From assembly GCF_003054445.1 (NCBI RefSeq), contig NC_042508.1:2232001-2296000 (forward strand): DNA of 64,000 bases, written 5' to 3'. Within the stretch, counting starts at the first letter, position 1. Each line of letters begins with the position of its first letter. Origin of the DNA: Pichia kudriavzevii. Lineage: Eukaryota > Ascomycota > Pichiomycetes > Pichiales > Pichiaceae. A model generated the notes under the pieces. That model made no database searches and was not told where the DNA came from. It saw only the letters and a program-made list of their open reading frames with translations. Positions 9,597 to 20,234 of this stretch are shown in pieces. A program made the translations under genes and the position numbers.

Positions 9597-9751
9597 CTGT
9601 TCAAAGTTCCCGAAACTCCGATGGAAGAAATGAACAAAACGGGAAACTAGAAGGGGGAATTAGCGAAAGGAGGAAAAGACAAAGAGGAAAGGCAGTGAAA
9701 AGACCTTTTCCGTGTCTGCTCCGAACGGGAAAAACGAAATGGCGGGAGTTC

Positions 9752-9756
9752 CCAAT
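9752..9756 (+). promoter_or_regulatory. CCAAT box upstream of KGD1
   Basis: CCAAT lies 186 bp upstream of the KGD1 start in a GC-rich stretch. KGD1 is a known target of the Hap2/3/4/5 CCAAT complex in S. cerevisiae, and a HAP4-like gene lies in this same window at 36028. A 5-mer is weak evidence alone. Confidence 0.35.
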
Positions 9757-9941
9757 TGCGAATTCCCCGGGGGAGCTCGTCCAGTAGGGGATCTCACGTT
9801 GCAAGTGTACACAGAGGCCGTCGTGTATTTGGAACATTGTACAAACTTTAAAGGTGTCCCAGGCCCCAACATAGTGTTCCTTTGGTTTGGATTTAGCTTT
9901 TGTTCGTTTCAAACAAGTCTAATCAAGGCAAAGTCTGCACA

Positions 9942-12941
9942 ATGCTTAGATCCTTCTCCAAACAGTTCCCAAAGCACTCTGTTCTGAGAAACTCCTTCAA
10001 GTCTCTCACTGTGAAGAGATACTTAAGTCAAGACACCTTCCTTCAGGGAAATAATGCCTCATATGTTGATGAAATGTATGAAGCTTGGTTACAAGACCCT
10101 AAGTCCGTTCATATTTCCTGGGATGCTTATTTCAAAAACCTAAATGGCTCAAGACCTGCTTCTCTAGCTTATCAGGCACCTCCAACTATCATTCCAACTC
10201 CAGTTGGTTCTTTATCAATGGTTCCTGATTCAAATACTGTCCAAGGTGAAGATGTCATGACCCATTTGAAAACCCAACTACTTGTTAGAGCATATGAAGT
10301 TAGAGGTCATTTGAAGGCCACATTGGATCCTTTGCATGTCTCCTTTGGTGAATCCAAATCCCATCCTTCTCCAAAAGAATTAACTTTAGAATATTACAAC
10401 CTCTCTGAAAATGATCTTGAGAAGGAAATCACCTTAGGTCCTGGTATCTTACCAAAATTCAAAGATCATGGTATTAAATCTATGAAATTAAAGGATATCA
10501 TCAATTACTGTGAAAAAATCTATTGTTCCAACTATGGTATCGAATATATCCACATTCCTTCAAGAGAAAAATGCGATTGGTTGAGAGAAAAGATTGAAAT
10601 TCCAACTCCTTACAAGTTTTCTCCAGATCAAAAGAGACAAATTTTGGATAGATTGATGTGGGCATGTGAATTTGAAAACTTTTTATCCACTAAATATCCA
10701 AACGATAAGAGATTTGGTCTTGAAGGTGCTGAAGCGGTTATTCCTGGTATGAAAGCTTTAATCGATACAGCTGTAGAGGCCGGTGTAGAAGACGTTGTTA
10801 TCGGTATGCCACATAGAGGTAGATTGAATATGTTAACTAATGTTGTTAGAAAGCCTGCGGAAGCTATCTTTAACGAATTCTTGGGTGTTTCTCTACAAGA
10901 AGGTCAAGGTGAAGGTTCTGGTGATGTTAAGTATCATTTAGGTATGAACTACGCTAGACCAACCACTTCTGGTAAGACTGTCAACCTATCTTTAGTTGCC
11001 AACCCTTCACATTTAGAAGCTGAAGATGGTGTTGTTCTAGGTAGAGTTAGAGCTATTCAACATGCTAAGAATGATGTTGGTGAATTTAACAAGGCTTTGG
11101 GTGTTTTGTTCCATGGTGATTCTGCCGTTGCAGGTCAAGGTGTTGTTTACGAAACTTTAGGTTTAGCACACGTTCCTGCATTTGCAACTGGTGGTACTAT
11201 CCATGTTATCGTTAACAACCAAATTGGTTTCACAACTGAACCTCATCAAGCTAGATCAACTACTTATCCTTCAGATTTTGCTAAGTCCATCAATGCACCT
11301 GTTTTCCATGTTAATGCGGATGATGTCGAATCCGTCGTTTACTTGTTCAATTTAGCAGCTGAATGGAGATCCACCTTCAAGACTGATGTTGTTTTGGATG
11401 TTGTTGGTTATAGAAAGTACGGCCATAATGAAACCGATCAACCTTCATTCACTCAACCTTTAATGTATGCCGAAGTTAGTAAAAAGAAACAGGTCTTGGA
11501 TATGTATATCGAACAACTGGAAAAAGAATCAACTTTCACCCATGAAGATATTGAAGAGCATAAAAAATGGGTTTGGGATCATTTAGAAGACGCTTTCTCC
11601 AAGGCTAAAGATTACAAGCCAGAATCTAGAGAATGGTTAACTGCTCCTTGGGAAGATTTCAAATCTCCAAAGGAATTGGCTACTGAGATTTTACCAGCAT
11701 TACCAACTGGTATCTCTGAAGATGTCTTCAATAAGGTTGGTAGTGCTGTTGGTTCTTATCCAAATGATTTTGATGTCCATAGAAACTTGAAGAGAATTTT
11801 GAAAAATAGATTAAAGTCAATCGAATCTGGTGAGGGTATTGACTGGGCAACCGGTGAAGGTTTAGCTTTTGGTTCTCTATTATTAGAAGGTTACCATTGT
11901 AGAGTTATTGGTCAGGATGTTGAAAGAGGTACTTTTTCTCAAAGACATGCAGTTTTACATGACCAAACCAATAATAACCAATTTGTTCCATTGAAACACT
12001 TATCTGACGATCAAGCTGATTTTGTCATCAGTAATTCAACACTATCTGAATATGGTGTCATGTCATATGAATATGGTTACTCATTAACTTCACCAAACTA
12101 CTTTGTCCAATGGGAAGCTCAATTTGGTGACTTTGCAAACACTGCTCAAGTCGTCATTGATCAATTCATTTCTTCTGCGGAATCCAAATGGAAGCAAAGA
12201 TCAGGTATTGTTCTTTCTTTACCTCACGGTTATGACGGTCAAGGTCCAGAACACTCATCTGCCAGAATTGAGAGATACTTACAACTATGTAACGAGGATG
12301 CAAGAGGTTATCCATCTGAGGAGAAGTTAGAAAGACAATTACAAGATTGTAACATGCAAGTTTGTTATCCTACTACACCAGCGTCCTTATTTCATGTTTT
12401 AAGAAGACAAATGCATCGTCAATTTAGAAAACCTTTAATCTTAATCTTCTCTAAGCAATTGTTAAGACACCCATTAGCTAGATCTTCAAAGGAAGAATTC
12501 CTTGAAGGTACCCACTTCCAACCAATTATTGACGATGTTGAATTAGGTAAGACTATTAATGACAAGGAAGGTATTAAGAGACTCGTATTATGTTCCGGTC
12601 AAGTTTACACCGCACTACATAAGAGAAGAGCAGAACTAGAAGATAAAGAGACTGCATTCGTTAAACTCGAACAATTACATCCATTCCCATATGCACAATT
12701 GAAGGAAACCTTACAATCATATCCAAATGTTGAAGACTTTGTTTGGTGTCAAGAAGAACCTATGAATTTTGGTGCTTATTCCTATGCATTGCCAAGAATT
12801 CTTGAAACTCAAAAGGAAGCAGGTTTTACCACTCCAGTCAGATACGCTGGTAGAAACCCATCTGCTTCTATTGCAGCAGGTAACAAGAAGTTACACCATG
12901 CTGAAGAAGTTGCATTCTTGGCTGAAGTCTTTGGAAAATAA
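9942..12941 (+). CDS. KGD1: KGD1, 2-oxoglutarate dehydrogenase E1 subunit
   Basis: The thiamine-diphosphate E1 component of the mitochondrial 2-oxoglutarate dehydrogenase complex, converting 2-oxoglutarate to succinyl-CoA in the TCA cycle. The product is 999 aa from the ATG at 9942 (S. cerevisiae about 1014). The first about 30 residues are basic and Ser-rich, a mitochondrial presequence. The E1 N-terminal motif YVDEMYEAWLQDP follows, then the ThDP/Mg region (GDSAVAGQGVVYETLGLA ... VNNQIGFTT), the VVGYRKYGHNETDQP loop, the pyrimidine-binding transketolase domain (YEYGYSLTSP) and the C-terminal domain. Codon use is strongly biased (few CTG, mostly TTA/TTG and AGA), as in highly expressed genes. 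Probably glucose-repressed and respiration-induced. Confidence 0.97.
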   Translation: MLRSFSKQFPKHSVLRNSFKSLTVKRYLSQDTFLQGNNASYVDEMYEAWLQDPKSVHISWDAYFKNLNGSRPASLAYQAPPTIIPTPVGSLSMVPDSNTVQGEDVMTHLKTQLLVRAYEVRGHLKATLDPLHVSFGESKSHPSPKELTLEYYNLSENDLEKEITLGPGILPKFKDHGIKSMKLKDIINYCEKIYCSNYGIEYIHIPSREKCDWLREKIEIPTPYKFSPDQKRQILDRLMWACEFENFLSTKYPNDKRFGLEGAEAVIPGMKALIDTAVEAGVEDVVIGMPHRGRLNMLTNVVRKPAEAIFNEFLGVSLQEGQGEGSGDVKYHLGMNYARPTTSGKTVNLSLVANPSHLEAEDGVVLGRVRAIQHAKNDVGEFNKALGVLFHGDSAVAGQGVVYETLGLAHVPAFATGGTIHVIVNNQIGFTTEPHQARSTTYPSDFAKSINAPVFHVNADDVESVVYLFNLAAEWRSTFKTDVVLDVVGYRKYGHNETDQPSFTQPLMYAEVSKKKQVLDMYIEQLEKESTFTHEDIEEHKKWVWDHLEDAFSKAKDYKPESREWLTAPWEDFKSPKELATEILPALPTGISEDVFNKVGSAVGSYPNDFDVHRNLKRILKNRLKSIESGEGIDWATGEGLAFGSLLLEGYHCRVIGQDVERGTFSQRHAVLHDQTNNNQFVPLKHLSDDQADFVISNSTLSEYGVMSYEYGYSLTSPNYFVQWEAQFGDFANTAQVVIDQFISSAESKWKQRSGIVLSLPHGYDGQGPEHSSARIERYLQLCNEDARGYPSEEKLERQLQDCNMQVCYPTTPASLFHVLRRQMHRQFRKPLILIFSKQLLRHPLARSSKEEFLEGTHFQPIIDDVELGKTINDKEGIKRLVLCSGQVYTALHKRRAELEDKETAFVKLEQLHPFPYAQLKETLQSYPNVEDFVWCQEEPMNFGAYSYALPRILETQKEAGFTTPVRYAGRNPSASIAAGNKKLHHAEEVAFLAEVFGK

Positions 12942-13383
12942 GTTTAATGATTACAAATTTTATGTCTTTTTTTCAACCCATTTTCTACTTTTTTCTTTTG
13001 GTTTTCAGTGCCCTCTTTTATATAAAATTATGTTATCCTTTATTCACAATTAACCCTTTATTTATTTATCCTAATTTATACATGAGCTATGTCTACTACT
13101 TTATAAATTATTAATTAAGTAACAACTCTTTTTTCTTGGAAACAACAAACAAAAAAAGAAGAAGCAAGGAGGGAAAAATGGAGGAACAAAGATGTTTTAT
13201 GTATCCTATTTTGTTAAATTCAGATATTAGTTTGCCCTCTTTCCCTGGGCAGACTTGCTTGCAACAAAAAAAATAAAACATGGATATCTAGCTAAAGACT
13301 CTTAGAGGGTGACCTTCATACATATCCAAGTAACGTTTATCTTTGGTCTGTCAAGAGAGAAGATATAGTACAAAAATCCAACA
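12942..13383. other. KGD1 3' region and GAS4 promoter
   Basis: AT-rich 3' region with T-tracts and TTTATTTATTT-like sequence that could guide 3' end formation of KGD1, then an A/G-rich stretch (about 13140-13180). I saw no gene and no clear meiotic promoter element (URS1 or MSE) before GAS4. Confidence 0.4.
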
Positions 13384-15378
13384 ATGGGGAGCATCGTTCT
13401 GACATGGAAGTCCCTATTCCTTTGTTTTTCAACAATGTTGCATTTAATACAAGCCATGGTACATCCAATTGAGATTAAAGGAAAACATTTCTATGACTCT
13501 GTCACTAATAAGCCTGTATGTTTGTAGAATCCAACAAGATCGATCTCATCGTCGACATTGATGGCTGTCTATTCTATGATATATACTAACTTCCAATTAC
13601 CGATTTTCTTTGTACTCAGTTTTTCATTAAAGGGGTAGATTATCAACCAGGAGGAGCAAGTGGAGTAAGTGAGCAAGCAGATCCTCTTTCCAACCCTTCT
13701 GCATGTGCTCGAGATATAGCACTTTTTCAAGAGCTAGAGATTAATACAATCAGGGTCTACTCTGTAAACCCTGACTTGAATCATGATAAATGCATGACTT
13801 TGTTGGCCACGGCTGGAATATATCTTGTCTTGGATGTAAACACACCGTTAGAAGGACAACACCTAAATAGAAATGAGCCATGGACCACATATACTAGCAA
13901 TTACTTGATACATATTTACAACGTTGTTAATGAGTTTTCTGGCTACAACAATACATTAGCATTTTTTGCTGGTAACGAAATTGTTAATGATGAGATTTCG
14001 GCTACTCATTCGCCGATTTACATTAAGGCCGTCATCAGAGATTTAAAGACTTTTATAAAAGAAAGCGATATGAGGCAGATTCCCGTTGGGTACTCTGCTG
14101 CGGATGATTTATCTTATCGGATTCCTTTGGCAAAATATCTAGAGTGCTTTGAAAATGATCCAATCGAACTGGTTGATTTTTATGGTGTCAATACGTATCA
14201 GTGGTGTGGAGAACAAACGTTTTTTACTTCTGGCTATAACAAGTTGGTGAAAGATTACTATGATTATACAAAACCAATTTTTTTCTCAGAATATGGATGT
14301 AATGAGGTATTGCCAAGGGTCTTTAAAGAAGTTGGACCAATCTATTCCTCAAAGATGATCGATGTCTTTTCTGGTGGACTAGTATATGAATTTGCACAAG
14401 AGCCAAACAACTACGGGTTGGTGGATTACGATGATCTCGGGAACGTCAGATTATTGCCGGACTTTTATGCATTTAAAGAGCAAATATCAAGGGCCAAGGA
14501 TATCAAATTATCGAAGAAATTTCAACACCAAAATCAACAGTTTCTCTCTGGTAAATTGGAGAAGGAAAAAGGTAGTACAAACAAGATATGTAATCTGCAA
14601 TATGATAATTTGGATGTATCCAAAGGCCTCCCAAAATCGATAGGATCCCAACTAATAAAAAATTTTGCTGGAAAAACAAAGGGTAGTTTTGTTGCCTTAA
14701 CAGAGGAAGATTTGACAGTAATGCACAAAGTGTTTGCTCCGAATGGAAGTGTGGTATACGATTATTTAACGGTGAGAGCAGTTCCAGAACTGATTGGAGA
14801 ATCAGAAGATGTGATATCATGTATGTATCGAAAAACAACAATGAATCTGGCTTTGTAAGGTGACAGATTCGATGTAAAGAGTACCAAATGATGGGAATGA
14901 ATAAAATAGGAAAAGAACAGGGGAAGTTGGATTAAACACAAAACCAATAGAATGGAAAGAACAAATAGCATAGGTTAAAGATAGATAGGCACAATGAACA
15001 ACAGGATGACTACCTCTTAAAACTGTATAGTGAAGATTTACGGGGTAAAGGAACCAATTTATAGAAGACTGAAAAAACTCTTATTTCCAACATCGCCAAA
15101 CACTGGTTATCAAAGCATAGTTGTAAAACATGAACTTGGTCATCTAAGGGAGAGAGAAGTTCCGGTTTTCCACACATTATTTTTATGAAGTTTAATTTAG
15201 GAGGAAACATTTATGCCTGCTTACTTTATTTTCATTCTTCTCCTTCTCTGACAAATCCAGCTACCGAACGTAGTACTAACACTAGTATCCGATTGTTATA
15301 GCCACATCAAAGCTTAATCCATTTTTGTCAGTGATCTTAGGGATATCCCTTCAATCACTTTTTAGTGGTTTTTTCTGA
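13384..15378 (+). CDS. GAS4: GAS4-type GH72 beta-1,3-glucanosyltransferase, three exons (third inferred)
   Basis: Gas proteins elongate and rearrange beta-1,3-glucan; Gas4 in S. cerevisiae acts in the spore wall. Exons: 13384-13515, 13620-14820 and, as inferred here, 15302-15378, giving 469 aa (Gas4 is about 471). A signal peptide is followed by the GH72 domain with Gas4-like blocks (FFIKGVDYQPGG, DPLSNPSACARDI, INPDLNH-like VNPDLNHDKC). The acid/base is E164 (FFAGNEIVND) and the nucleophile E268 (FFSEYGCNE). There is no X8/CBM43 module, as in Gas4. If the second intron is not spliced, the frame ends at 14858 with no membrane anchor. With it spliced, the protein ends in a hydrophobic GPI-type tail (SKLNPFLSVILGISLQSLF then SGFF). 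First intron certain; second likely. Confidence 0.85.
13516..13619 (+). other. GAS4 intron 1 (104 nt)
   Basis: It starts GTATGT, has branch point TACTAAC at 13584-13590 and ends TACTCAG at 13619. Splicing joins codon 44 (P) directly to FFIKGVDYQ in phase 0, restoring the GH72 N-terminal strand. Without splicing the frame is broken, so the start upstream would be missed. Confidence 0.93.
14821..15301 (+). other. GAS4 putative intron 2 (481 nt)
   Basis: GTATGT at 14821-14826, exact TACTAAC at 15274-15280 and TTATAG ending at 15301, 21 nt after the branch point. The only nearer AG (15284-15285) is 4 nt after the branch site and too close to use. Splicing is phase 1 (T|CC, Ser) and yields a 25-residue tail with the form of a GPI-attachment signal. 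Confidence 0.65.
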
Positions 15379-15614
15379 GTATCCGTGTTGGACTAATTTG
15401 TGTTACCCTAAATAATCTAAATTTCACAAACAGCCACATCTTTGCTCCATATAAAAAATCATGATGTATTTGCCACGCGTTGCAACATACAGTTTGACAC
15501 AAGTGGTATGCATCATTGGTTCTTCCCTTTCGAGTTGTCAAAAAGCCAAATAAATTCCATATAAGATATATAACGAGTACCTATAACTACAAAAGAAGGT
15601 TCCAGGTTAATAAC

Positions 15615-16258
15615 CTAGTAAACAAAACCTAAGATTTTACCGGAGACGTGCTTTCTCTTAGCTTCTTCGTGATCCATAATACCTGCCGATGTGGTTAAAA
15701 TAACATAACCAAACTGTCTTGCTGGTAACAAGTTATCAGTCCACTTTTCAATTTCGTTAATTTTAACATTGTATCTTGGTTGGATAACACCACACTTGTT
15801 TAATCTACCGTTAAGTTGAATGACAATTTTACCTGATCTGTGATCATCAATGTACTCAAATTCTCCAATGTAACCTATGTATAACAAAAAAAAATGTGTT
15901 AGTATTGCTAGCACTGGGAAATGTCTCCAAAGACAACCTATGAGTAGACAAAAAAAGGTTATGGCTACACAACTGATGGTCGCCCATGGATTTGATCTTC
16001 CGGAAAATTAAAAGACAGCCAGCTATTGATAACAAATCAAAATCAAAAAAAGATAGAGATTTAACGAAAGCCATCCAGTTATCATTCCGGGTGTAAGTAT
16101 TAAAACATAAAATTCAAATACATACCATGCTTTTGCATAACAGTCAAGAATTTAATAATAACCTTAGATGATGGTCTAATCAAAACTTGTCTCTTACCAG
16201 ACTTTTCTGCGTTGTTAATTGCGTTTAATGCATCTGCTAAAACTGAAGTTCTTGTCAT
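15615..16258 (-). CDS. RPS22: RPS22, 40S ribosomal protein uS8, two exons
   Basis: Cytosolic small-subunit protein uS8. Exon 1 is 16258-16126 and exon 2 is 15874-15615; the spliced product is 130 aa, exactly the family length. It begins [19 protein letters not shown] and ends [11 protein letters not shown]. Splicing after 'CAT G' restores the conserved [19 protein letters not shown]. High-expression codon use. S. cerevisiae RPS22B also carries introns. It is convergent with GAS4 and divergent from TTI1. Confidence 0.97.
15875..16125 (-). other. RPS22 intron (251 nt)
   Basis: On the minus strand it starts GTATGT (16125-16120), has TACTAAC at 15904-15898 and ends CATAG at 15875, 23 nt later. 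It is long enough to host a snoRNA; the S. cerevisiae RPS22B intron hosts H/ACA snR44. I could not identify boxes with confidence here. Confidence 0.95.
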
Positions 16259-16906
16259 TTTTTTGGATTAGTTACTATTTAGATAAAAGGTTAATCAAAA
16301 GTGTTAGTATCATAGAGTTTATCCAGCGATATGATCAGGAGGGCTGATGCTTAAAGCTAGTGCCACATGAGTGTCCATAGGGAGTCATGAGCTATTGGAT
16401 TGATTATTCCAATAAATGAAAGTAGGGTATTATGAGGCCAAAATACAAAAATCAATATGCTTTACTTCACCGGAAGATAAAGATAGTGATTTTAAATATA
16501 CTGGACATGCATAATGCCTATATCATTGTAGTTATATTCAACATGAAACAGAACGGGGATATATATGAACAAGATGTATTACGTGACTCTATAGTTGTAG
16601 GAACTGCAAAAATAAGTTGTACATACAATGTGAATATGTGTTGTTGCGTTTCAATTTTTGAGGAAAAGAAACAACCGTTAGACTAAGGAGTAAAAAAAAA
16701 AAGTGGACGTCTCGCAATTTAAATGAAGAAAGAACTGCGAGCGTTTCCATCAAACACAAAAATAAAAAAAATGGAGACTTCATTTAAGGCCGGGTAATTT
16801 GGGGCACCATGGTTTTATTTGCAGATTACTTCAAAATTAGAAAGTACAACTGGACCATAGAAGGAAGGTTCCGGCACCAGAGAGTAGTCTCAGAAGGTTC
16901 TATTTC
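16259..16906. other. Divergent RPS22/TTI1 intergenic region
   Basis: 648 bp between a strongly expressed ribosomal protein gene and TTI1. ORFs at 16432-16686 (+) and 16589-16783 (-) have no recognisable features. I saw A-tracts (about 16690-16702 and 16762-16771) but no clear Rap1, Tbf1 or CACGTG site. Confidence 0.4.
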
Positions 16907-19900
16907 ATGGAAGGTGCATCTTCTATTTTTCGTAGCATCAAGCCCAAATGTGTGGAATTGGCAGAAATTACTTTGGCTAATGGCAGCTCATCATCATTGC
17001 AACGAGCAAACGCCTTAAAAGGATTAGACGATATATTGAATCAATCAATTGCATCGTACGGTGGTCCTGATCTTCAGATACCCATAAGCCTGGCGGATTA
17101 TATTATGGTTCCTCTCACAGGAATTCTGAAAAGAGAAACATTAACTGATACGGAATTAGAACACGTTCTTTCTATTATTTTTCAGCTTCTCAAGTTCTCT
17201 TGGTGTAAGCCGGGCTCCCTGTCCAATGAACTATTCAACCAGTACATTGTACTGCTAACTTTTCTGGTTGGAGGTAAACCGGGACAGTTTTCTATAAAGA
17301 AACATTCTGATGAAACATTTCAAAATGGGATCAATTGTATTCATGAATTAGTTAAGGGCGCCCTTAATGGGTTACCAGGAGGAACACAGTCTGTTCTACA
17401 CGACCAAAAATACATGCCTACTTTTGGTCATTTACTCACAATACTTCTCAATATATCAACCGATTCGCATATCCCAGCAATAAAGGTAAGTGCTCTTGAA
17501 ACAATAAATAGTTTTTTCTATTTGGTCAATGATGGTGAAATTCTATCATTATTTTTTCCCGGCACAGTTTCCACAATAGCAAAGATCATTAAGTCCAAAC
17601 CTCATTCGAATGTCATGTCACAATCTTTTCGAACTCTTTCAACTCTTGTAAATTTTGTTTTCAGCGATTTTAGTATTGGAACTGAATTAAGACGAGATGA
17701 TGCATCTTTGGAAGCACTGAAGGCCAAAATTGAATCATCAGCAGGTGATAACAATGATTTATTTGAACTGTCCCTAAAAAGAAACGTTACTATTGAAATA
17801 CCAGAACATGCCGAGCCCAAAAAAGTAAACAGGACTTTTGAGTGGTTGGAGACTACGATGGTACAATTCAACAAGGCGTTGAAGATCATTTTGAATATAG
17901 ACTTCAACAGATATGATAAGTTCTCTGTAAGAGACAGTCTGTTTGAGTTTGAAGTGAAGATGATCCGTAATTGTTTTTTATCTTGCCATGGAGTTATCCC
18001 TTTACTCTTAAGATCCTTGTCCAATGTTTGTGCGGTAGATCAGTCATTTTACACTATAGCTACGGATTCCATTTTAACATTATCAGAATTTGAACTCCTT
18101 AAATCATTGATAAAGGATATCATTACTGAAGAATTGCATGCTATGCAATATAACTTTATATCTCCGGATCCAACAAAGGCGGAAAACTCAATACGACTTC
18201 TAACTCTGCTTACACACATTCTGGATGCGTCCGGTGAAACTGACGATTCACTTACTAGTGCTATTATTCTAAAGCTTCAAGAAAACTTATCATACCTTTT
18301 TGAAATAAAAGCTTCAAAAGACATCAAAAAGGTTTCCGCTGCCAACAATAGTATAACGTCGATAGAAAGTGAAATGCTAATTATTTCAAAGTATTACGCC
18401 CTGAACTCTTTTGAGATCACAAATAAGAACAGGTTATTTGAAGGTATTTTCACGGCTAGCACGGAGGAGGTGTTAATGAAACTGATTGCAGGCATTTCAA
18501 CAAAGCTTACATCACTAAATGATTTCAACATTGTTAGTCTAGACCCTTCTCCTAAAGGTCTTATTAGAAGTTCTATTCGTACATGGATCGTTTCCCATAT
18601 GATAGTTAACACGGTTGGTGCAACCGCACAAGAACCAAGTGATTTTTTGCTACTTGATAATGATTCTACCAACAGTACGGATACGAAAGCTGAACAGGTT
18701 GTTTATGATCTAACATATTCGACATTAGAGTCGTCTCTGTCCATCCTGCAATATTGTTCAACACTGAGTACTGATTCTGCCACTCTCACTGCGTCTACTG
18801 TGATGTGTTTGAGGTCCATCAATAACTCAATCACTATTTTAGGGGATGAGTTCAAAGATGAACTGATAGATGTTTTGTATCCGGTTGTTGAATGTCTTGC
18901 CTCTTCAAACGAAGTTATTAGAGGTGAGGCGCAACTTGTTACAATTAGGATTGCAAATATGCTATATGGTGGCTCTATCAAAACGTTGCTGTATGAAAAT
19001 TCAGATTACTTGGTCGATGCGCTATCTTTCAGACTTGTGGGAGATGTGTTGACTCCAAAAGTTCCCCTCATTTTGTCTGTCCTTGTAAACTTGGGGACAA
19101 TGGATATCATATCAACGATGGATGATGTTATCCGAACCATATTTACTTTACTTGATACTTACCACTCATATACTTCATTATGTGAAGGATTCTTTTTTTT
19201 TTTTAATGAGTTGATATCCAAAGTATATGGCAGTCTGGATGACTTTGATTTTACACAACTTGAAACGGATTTGGAAGAAGACAATGTGATGACTTTCAGT
19301 ATGTGGGGACTAAAATCAGAACATGATGTTGAGGAGTTCGTTAGTAAAAAGTCTCTTCAAAACGAATACCTAGGCGATAGCGATGACGAGAAGGACATTA
19401 TTGATGAACCTGTAGAACGAAACAAATTTTTGGATATCGATAGCGATGATGAAGATGACGACGGAAGAATGTCCGTTCCGTCGATAAAAGGAAATGAAGA
19501 AGGGGAAGAAGACGATGATAAGTGGATGTCACCGCTAGATGTTAAATTATATCTCACCATATCAAACATCTTATCATATGCAGAGAGATTACTATACACA
19601 AAATCAACTTCTTTAACTATATTGCTGCTTAAAACCATTGCAAAAATAATTCCTCTACTAGCAACCCAAAAATCCAAATTTCTTCCTGCTGCAGTAAGAA
19701 TGTGGGAAATGGTCACCTATCATATTAATAAAGCAAGTGATTTCAGGATAATGAACTTATGCTTCGATGTGTTGGAGGAATTGATCAGATATGGAAACAC
19801 TTTCTTTGCCTCTAGGTTCATTGATTTTGTAAGGACAGCAAACGGTAACAAGTTCATCAGGTCTCTAATTTCTAAGCAGCTTGATGTCCTGAAAAAGTTA

Positions 19901-20149
19901 AAACAGAATGAAATGAGGACGCACCAGGTGGTATTGAATCAAACCAGCACGTCAATAAACTGGGAAACTGAAACATATAGGAGAGTAGCCAAACTTTTCG
20001 TTTATGCTCTAGGAAAGTTGGGACGCTTCATCCCTATTGATGTCGCTACATCGATTATTGGCATCACGCTACCCCTTGTTCCAAATCCGGATAACTACGG
20101 TTACTTTGATGATTTGGCTTATTTTTTAAAGGATTTTTCAGATAAATAG
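16907..20149 (+). CDS. TTI1: TTI1, Tel2-interacting protein 1 (TTT complex)
   Basis: Tti1 with Tel2 and Tti2 forms the TTT co-chaperone that matures PIKK kinases (TOR, Tel1, Mec1, Tra1). 1080 aa; S. cerevisiae Tti1 is about 1038. The N-terminus (IFRSIKPKCVELAE, then LADYIMVPLTGILK) matches the Tti1 start, which in human reads AFGVLRPVCVQL ... LQQYILFPL. The rest is HEAT-like helical solenoid. An acidic Asp/Glu/Ser loop (about 820-875) precedes the conserved C-terminal block with VRMWEMVTYHINK and LEELIRYGNTFFASRF. The start chosen is the ATG at 16907; no upstream in-frame ATG is preferable. I first considered RRP12 but the N-terminus argues against it. Confidence 0.85.
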   Translation: MEGASSIFRSIKPKCVELAEITLANGSSSSLQRANALKGLDDILNQSIASYGGPDLQIPISLADYIMVPLTGILKRETLTDTELEHVLSIIFQLLKFSWCKPGSLSNELFNQYIVLLTFLVGGKPGQFSIKKHSDETFQNGINCIHELVKGALNGLPGGTQSVLHDQKYMPTFGHLLTILLNISTDSHIPAIKVSALETINSFFYLVNDGEILSLFFPGTVSTIAKIIKSKPHSNVMSQSFRTLSTLVNFVFSDFSIGTELRRDDASLEALKAKIESSAGDNNDLFELSLKRNVTIEIPEHAEPKKVNRTFEWLETTMVQFNKALKIILNIDFNRYDKFSVRDSLFEFEVKMIRNCFLSCHGVIPLLLRSLSNVCAVDQSFYTIATDSILTLSEFELLKSLIKDIITEELHAMQYNFISPDPTKAENSIRLLTLLTHILDASGETDDSLTSAIILKLQENLSYLFEIKASKDIKKVSAANNSITSIESEMLIISKYYALNSFEITNKNRLFEGIFTASTEEVLMKLIAGISTKLTSLNDFNIVSLDPSPKGLIRSSIRTWIVSHMIVNTVGATAQEPSDFLLLDNDSTNSTDTKAEQVVYDLTYSTLESSLSILQYCSTLSTDSATLTASTVMCLRSINNSITILGDEFKDELIDVLYPVVECLASSNEVIRGEAQLVTIRIANMLYGGSIKTLLYENSDYLVDALSFRLVGDVLTPKVPLILSVLVNLGTMDIISTMDDVIRTIFTLLDTYHSYTSLCEGFFFFFNELISKVYGSLDDFDFTQLETDLEEDNVMTFSMWGLKSEHDVEEFVSKKSLQNEYLGDSDDEKDIIDEPVERNKFLDIDSDDEDDDGRMSVPSIKGNEEGEEDDDKWMSPLDVKLYLTISNILSYAERLLYTKSTSLTILLLKTIAKIIPLLATQKSKFLPAAVRMWEMVTYHINKASDFRIMNLCFDVLEELIRYGNTFFASRFIDFVRTANGNKFIRSLISKQLDVLKKLKQNEMRTHQVVLNQTSTSINWETETYRRVAKLFVYALGKLGRFIPIDVATSIIGITLPLVPNPDNYGYFDDLAYFLKDFSDK

Positions 20150-20234
20150 AAATAATGTAAATAACTGCAGTAATTTACTAAGTAGCAAGTTTTGTTTAAG
20201 CATTCGGTTTAATTAACAATAAAAAATTTTAATA

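Larger units (their letters stand above)
9221..9941. other. Divergent promoter region upstream of KGD1
   Basis: It holds an AAAAT microsatellite, a pair of inverted E-boxes and a CCAAT box, listed separately. Short ORFs at 9242-9457 (+) and 9601-9912 (-) have no recognisable features, and the first runs into the microsatellite; neither is supported as a gene. The part from about 9600 to 9800 is unusually GC-rich for an intergenic region here. Confidence 0.5.

Noticed and set aside
9601-9912. 103-codon minus-strand ORF before KGD1
   Set aside because: It covers a GC-rich promoter stretch with several shorter ORFs in other frames and no recognisable features.
15875-16125. C/D-box snoRNA in the RPS22 intron
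   Set aside because: A weak C-like box (ATGATAA) occurs but no CTGA D box lies downstream.
16907-20149. RRP12 as identity for the HEAT-repeat protein
   Set aside because: The N-terminal block and overall length match Tti1; Rrp12 is longer and starts differently.
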